From Chloroflexota bacterium (lineage in GTDB: Bacteria; Chloroflexota; UBA4733), in NCBI GenBank assembly GCA_025449435.1, contig JANWJO010000159.1, positions 1 to 10,068 on the forward strand: a stretch of DNA of 10,068 bases, read 5' to 3'. This document shows positions 6,528 to 10,068 of this stretch, one piece after another. The notes beneath the pieces are model-generated. The model was not told where the DNA came from, did not search any database, and saw nothing but the letters and a program-made list of their open reading frames with translations. The stretch's first letter is position 1. Every line of letters starts with the position of its first letter. A program made the position numbers and the translations under genes.

Positions 6528-7646
6528 TCAGCTGTACGGGTCGGCTGCGTCGCGCAGACCATCGGCTAGCAACTGGTAACAGGTTACGGCGATGATCAAT
6601 ACGAGCGCCGGCATCAGGAGCCAGACATGCTGCTCCACCACTTGCAACTGCTGCGCGTCACGAAGCAACACACCCCAACTCACGGCGGGAGGCAACATAC
6701 CAAGGCCAAGGAAGCTGAGCGACGTTTCACCGAGAATGGCTCCCGGGATGGCGAGCGCTGCGACCACGATGATGTGGCTCGATGAGTTGGGCAGCATGTG
6801 GGAGAGGATGATGCGCATGTCCGAAGCGCCCGCTAGCCGCGCCGCGAGCGTGTAATCCAGGGTCCGGTATGCGAGGACCTTGCCGCGCACCTGGCGCGCC
6901 AGGCTGGTCCACCCGATAAGCGACAGGATCAACGTAATAAAGAAGTAGCGCTTGATCACCGACATATCCGGCGGCAACGCGGCGGCGAAGGCTGCCCACA
7001 AGGGCAAGGTGGGCATCGACATCAGCAATTCGATGAACCGCTGAATCAGGTTATCGGCGGCGCCACCCCAGTACCCAGAAGCAGTACCAAGCACGGCACC
7101 GAAAATGATGGATAGCGTCACGCCGACCAAGCCCACGGACAGGGAGATGCGCGACCCTTCGAGCAGTCGCGAAAACAAGTCGCGGCCCGCGCCATCGGCG
7201 CCCATCAGAAAGAACCGCTGGTCGCTCCCCACGCCAAATAGGTGGATATCGGACGGGATGATACCCAACAGCTTGTATTGAAAGCCGTGGGTAAAGAACT
7301 GGATCGGTACCGCCTTACTACAGTCCGACGTGTAGGAGAACGTGAAGTTGGTGGTGTTGAGCGTTTGGGTCAGCGGGCAAACGGAGGGCCGGCCGTTGAT
7401 AAATTTCACCTGGGTCGGCGCAGCGTACTGATAGTTCGTGTCAAGCTGGTCGTAGGTATACGGCGAAAAGAACGGGGAGAAGATAGCTATAAAGTAGAAC
7501 AAGAGCAAGATGATGCCGCCCGCAACCGACAGCCGGTTCTCGAAGAACCGCCGCCGCATGAGGGTGAACTGTGAAACTCGCCCAACATCTTTTTTCTCGT
7601 CGATGACGAGGGCTGGGCCCTCAACCGCTACTTGCGCCGTGGCCAT
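6528..7646 (-). CDS. ABC transporter permease 2 (DppC/OppC type) with a large external insert
   Basis: This 372-residue inner-membrane channel subunit pairs with the DppB-type permease. A cytoplasmic N-terminus (about 1-40) of the OppC_N type leads to helix 1 (42-60). An insert of about 85 residues follows (62-145), containing Cys90 and Cys109, which could form a disulfide outside the membrane. The core then has helices around 170-190, 205-225, 232-250, 290-310 and 343-362. The ATPase-docking EAA-type segment YTLAARLAGAS (265-275) is intact, as is ETSLSFLGLG (307-316). Many DppC proteins are nearer 300 residues, and the insert explains the difference. Longer versions occur in transporters of the Thermotogae/Chloroflexi kind. 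The ATG start has GAGAGGAA 6-8 nt upstream, 54 nt after the preceding stop. The C-terminus, DGLRDAADP, is canonical. Confidence 0.94.
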   Translation of the reverse strand: MATAQVAVEGPALVIDEKKDVGRVSQFTLMRRRFFENRLSVAGGIILLLFYFIAIFSPFFSPYTYDQLDTNYQYAAPTQVKFINGRPSVCPLTQTLNTTNFTFSYTSDCSKAVPIQFFTHGFQYKLLGIIPSDIHLFGVGSDQRFFLMGADGAGRDLFSRLLEGSRISLSVGLVGVTLSIIFGAVLGTASGYWGGAADNLIQRFIELLMSMPTLPLWAAFAAALPPDMSVIKRYFFITLILSLIGWTSLARQVRGKVLAYRTLDYTLAARLAGASDMRIILSHMLPNSSSHIIVVAALAIPGAILGETSLSFLGLGMLPPAVSWGVLLRDAQQLQVVEQHVWLLMPALVLIIAVTCYQLLADGLRDAADPYS

Positions 7647-7700
7647 CGATGTTTCCTCTCACCGTCTGTGGGTACACGTGGGGTGCTGCGCTGTAGACCG

Positions 7701-8684
7701 CTATTCCAAGCGGACGCGTGGATCGACCCACGCCAGAAGTAGGTCGGCAAGCAAGTTGCCGACGATGAGGAGGAGCGACAGCATCAACAAGAAGGTGATG
7801 CCCAAGTACATGTCCTTGTTGATCAGCGCGGTGACGTACAGCGGGCCGGTGGTGGGCAGGTTCAGCACGATCGAGACGATGACCTCGCCGGAGATGAGGG
7901 CGGGCAGTGTGGTGCCCAGCGTCATCACTAAGGGGTGCAAGGCGTTACGCACCGCGTGTTTCCAGATCACCATGCTTTCGCGCACGCCTTTAGAGCGCGC
8001 GGTCTGCACGTAGTGCTGGTTGAGCACATCGAGCAAGTTCGCCCGCATCACACGGGTCAAGAACGCGGTGCTCCCGGCAGCGATTACGATTACCGGAATC
8101 CACAGATGCTGTAGCAGGTCGCTCACCTTCGCCCAACTCCAACCAGCGTTCACGTACTGCGTGGAGAACAGCCCGCCAACATCGGAGTGGAAGGTATTCG
8201 CCGCGAACACCAGCAGCAGCAATGCAATCAAGAACTCCGGCACGGCCACCCCCACAAATTGGATGACCGTGATCACATAGTCCGGCACGGTATACCGATG
8301 GGTTGCCGAATACACCCCGATGGGTATGGCGATCGCCCAAGCAAAGATGAGCGCGAAGAACGACAGCATGAGCGAGAAGCCGATGCGGCTCCAGATCAGC
8401 GTGTTGACCGGTGCGTCAAAGGTATACGACTGGCCAAAATCGCCGTGTACGGCGCCGCTCACCCACTTCCAGTAGCGGACCTGTACGGGGTCGTTGAGGC
8501 CGTAGCGCGCGTCCATCGATTCAATTTGTTGAGTGGAGAGGTTGCCACCGAGCGCGCGCAACTGCTGGATACGCACTTGCAGCGCGGAGCCAGGAGGCAA
8601 GTTAATCAGAAAGAACCCGATTATGGAAATAAAGAACATGGTGACGACCATGTACACCAGGCGGCGAATAATGTAGTTCAACAC
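7701..8684 (-). CDS. ABC transporter permease 1 (DppB/OppB type)
   Basis: This 327-residue inner-membrane channel subunit has helices at about 7-28, 103-125, 136-161, 194-212, 255-276 and 295-316, the six-helix layout of the family. Between helix 1 and the core is the usual external region with RYGLNDPVQVRYWKW and GDFGQSY (81-87). The EAA-type docking loop YVQTARSKG (225-233) is followed by RNALHPLV. The C-terminus ends in WVDPRVRLE. All are hallmarks of DppB/OppB. The start is GTG 8684 with AAAGGAG 7 nt upstream. It lies 110 nt after the binding-protein gene, with a strong hairpin between them, so it may be made at a lower level than the binding protein. Length is normal, with no odd residues seen. 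Confidence 0.95.
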   Translation of the reverse strand: MLNYIIRRLVYMVVTMFFISIIGFFLINLPPGSALQVRIQQLRALGGNLSTQQIESMDARYGLNDPVQVRYWKWVSGAVHGDFGQSYTFDAPVNTLIWSRIGFSLMLSFFALIFAWAIAIPIGVYSATHRYTVPDYVITVIQFVGVAVPEFLIALLLLVFAANTFHSDVGGLFSTQYVNAGWSWAKVSDLLQHLWIPVIVIAAGSTAFLTRVMRANLLDVLNQHYVQTARSKGVRESMVIWKHAVRNALHPLVMTLGTTLPALISGEVIVSIVLNLPTTGPLYVTALINKDMYLGITFLLMLSLLLIVGNLLADLLLAWVDPRVRLE

Positions 8685-8691
8685 CTGTGGA

Positions 8692-8698
8692 CTCCTTT
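8692..8698 (-). promoter_or_regulatory. Shine-Dalgarno of the first permease gene
   Basis: AAAGGAG on the minus strand, 7 nt before GTG 8684, fixes the GTG start. Confidence 0.65.
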
Positions 8699-8734
8699 AG
8701 CCGGTGCGAACGAGGGCCCTACGAATGGTGTTCG

Positions 8735-8779
8735 GGCAATGTTGCCGGAGTAGCTTGTGACTACTCCGGCAACACCGCC
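8735..8779 (-). promoter_or_regulatory. Strong intercistronic RNA hairpin between binding-protein and permease genes
   Basis: The arms 8740-8753 and 8761-8774 are a perfect 14-bp inverted repeat around a 7-nt loop (8754-8760). In the minus-strand transcript the stem extends by five more pairs (8775-8779 with 8735-8739), two of them G-U wobbles, giving 19 pairs. On the plus strand those two positions would be C-A mismatches, so the structure favours the minus-strand RNA. No T-run follows, so it is not a classical intrinsic terminator. Its place, 16 nt after the binding-protein stop, fits the known pattern in which a hairpin protects the binding-protein mRNA or limits read-through into the permease genes. 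Confidence 0.75.
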
Positions 8780-8794
8780 AGTTACTTTGCTAGC

Positions 8795-10068
8795 CTAGAC
8801 GTTGTGCTGGTCCGGGTTGTCCCAGAAATACGTCTCCGGATCGTACACCGCGGGCGACGGGATGATCCAGGGGCCGGTGAACCCCTTTTGCGCGAGGTCA
8901 TCACGCAACGGCACGTTATTGAGGCCCTGCCGGAACAGCACCAACGATGGTGCGTTGGCGACCGTCCCCGAGAAGAATGGTCCAGCGGTGTAGTGCAACT
9001 TGACGATATCCCACACCATCTGGGAGCGCTTGGTCTGGTCGATCTCGACCTTGGTCTTGTCGTAGATAGTCCAGATTTGCTCGACGGGCCCACCCTTGTC
9101 GGGCGCCATGCGGGGCGGCGTGCGCTTGTAGGGGTCAATGTCGAGCTGCTGCGTTTCAGCGGGCGTCCCACGCACTTCGTACATCTTGCCTTCCAGTGGC
9201 GCCCAGCGCGTGGCTTCGATGGGTACGAGCCACTGTGGGTACACCAGGCAGTTCGGGCCGTCGCCAACGCCCCAGTTGGCGTGCACCATGATCTTGCCTG
9301 CCTGCCAGAGGTCATCCCACGACGTTGGCGTGATGGGGTTGAGCTTGGCATCCAGGTTAATGGCCACCCAGTTGGCGGCGAGCAAGGTGTCCATGCGCAG
9401 GTTCACGCTCTGCGGATCGGCGTTGGCTTGGTAGTCTAGCGTGATCTTGAGCGGGCTGCCATCGGGCATCGTGCGCTTGCCATCCGCACCCACCTTGACG
9501 CCGATCGAGTCGAGCATCTGGCCGGCCGCGACAGGATCGTACTTGATGAAGGAGTCGCGCCAGGCGTTATACACGTCCGAACCACCGGAAATGTGGAACT
9601 CCAGCGCCTTGGGGCTCATGGTTCCAGTCGTCACTTCACCCTGGTTGAAGTACACCGACTTGAACATATCCGGGCGGTTGGCGGCCAGCGACAGCGCCTG
9701 CCGGAACTTAGGGTTGCGGATCAGGTCACGCATCTTGGGCTTAGTCGTGTCGGCATCCTGATAGTCGTAGTTGAAGAACCACGCCGCACCAGTGCCATCA
9801 CCACCGTCCCACAGGGTGAGATTGAGGTTGTTGGTAGCCTTGGCACCCGTAATCGTCGACACATCGGCCAGGTTGAGTGGCGTGAAGTTGCCATGCACGT
9901 AGTCCACTTTGCCCTGGGAGACGCGCAGGCGGAACACTTGTGGATCCTGCACGTTGGTCATGGTGATGCCGTCGATGTACGGAAGCTGGTTGCCTTCCTT
10001 GGTCACACACCAGTAGAAGGGGTTGCGGGTCCAGACGGAGTTTGATCCCTTGGTGTACGACTTGAGCA
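8795..10068 (-). CDS. Extracytoplasmic solute-binding protein, SBP_bac_5 family (5' end missing)
   Basis: These are the C-terminal 423 residues of a family 5 (peptide/nickel/oligosaccharide) substrate-binding protein; the frame is open to the right edge, so the signal peptide and N-terminal lobe lie outside. Family landmarks: VWTRNPFYW just inside the edge, then EGNQLPYIDGITM, VFRLRVSQGKVDYV, NPKFRQALSLAANRPDM (the conserved Arg-x-Ala-Leu helix), KYDPVAAGQMLDSIG and GSPLKITLDYQ. The protein ends DNPDQHNV at TAG 8795-8797. The GNQLPYIDG style is common among large versions of the family that bind oligosaccharides in thermophiles and Chloroflexota, but also occurs in peptide binders, so the ligand stays open. 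It would capture substrate outside the membrane and deliver it to the two permeases. It is the most upstream gene visible in the run. Confidence 0.93.
   Translation of the reverse strand, partial: LKSYTKGSNSVWTRNPFYWCVTKEGNQLPYIDGITMTNVQDPQVFRLRVSQGKVDYVHGNFTPLNLADVSTITGAKATNNLNLTLWDGGDGTGAAWFFNYDYQDADTTKPKMRDLIRNPKFRQALSLAANRPDMFKSVYFNQGEVTTGTMSPKALEFHISGGSDVYNAWRDSFIKYDPVAAGQMLDSIGVKVGADGKRTMPDGSPLKITLDYQANADPQSVNLRMDTLLAANWVAINLDAKLNPITPTSWDDLWQAGKIMVHANWGVGDGPNCLVYPQWLVPIEATRWAPLEGKMYEVRGTPAETQQLDIDPYKRTPPRMAPDKGGPVEQIWTIYDKTKVEIDQTKRSQMVWDIVKLHYTAGPFFSGTVANAPSLVLFRQGLNNVPLRDDLAQKGFTGPWIIPSPAVYDPETYFWDNPDQHNV

Noticed and set aside
7647..7700. Gap between the two permease genes as a possible promoter
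   Set aside because: No convincing -10/-35 pair or operator-like repeat was seen; only the ribosome site of the second permease gene stands out.
8687..9439. Plus-strand 250-codon open frame
   Set aside because: It is a shadow of the binding-protein gene and passes through the intercistronic hairpin; no protein-like motifs.

Overview
The window is a GC-rich piece of a bacterial chromosome. It holds one long, tightly packed run of ten minus-strand genes, read from right to left, plus the tail end of one plus-strand gene at the left edge. Codon use, the peptide/opine/nickel-type ABC transporter with a long insert in its second permease, and the accompanying DcrB/PsbP-like and GH-A-like proteins suggest a Chloroflexota-type or similar environmental bacterium. 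That placement is an impression from protein style only; there is no rRNA or marker gene here.

Layout in transcription order (minus strand): an extracytoplasmic solute-binding protein of the SBP_bac_5 family, cut by the right edge (10068-8795); a 110-nt gap holding a very strong RNA hairpin (8779-8735); permease 1, DppB/OppB type (8684-7701); permease 2, DppC/OppC type, with a large external insert (7646-6528); ATPase 1, DppD type (6507-5425); ATPase 2, DppF type (5333-4188); a small three-helix membrane protein whose ATG overlaps the ATPase stop (4188-3847); a NodB/polysaccharide-deacetylase-like protein that seems to begin at CTG and lacks the usual metal-binding histidines (3832-2951); a 184-residue DcrB/PsbP-like protein (2937-2383); a TIM-barrel glycoside-hydrolase-like protein with two clan GH-A type glutamates (2374-1304); and a LigB/class III extradiol dioxygenase-like protein in which the usual catalytic Asp-His-Gly reads Asp-Val-Gly (1280-396). 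Convergent to this run, a plus-strand gene of unknown function ends at 390; its reading frame appears to switch at a GGGCCCG run near position 100.

How they may work together (inference): five genes make a complete importer (binding protein, two channel subunits, two ATPases). SBP_bac_5 transporters carry oligosaccharides as well as peptides. The genes behind the transporter encode predicted cytoplasmic proteins with a glycosidase-like barrel, a deacetylase-like fold and a dioxygenase-like fold. This looks more like a locus for uptake and intracellular handling of a glycan or glycoconjugate than one for a plain dipeptide. Two of the enzyme-like proteins have lost residues that their families need for metal binding or catalysis, so they may be non-catalytic or have a changed chemistry. 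No mobile element, CRISPR array, tRNA or rRNA was seen. The only gene-free stretches are short (the longest are 110 and 91 nt).
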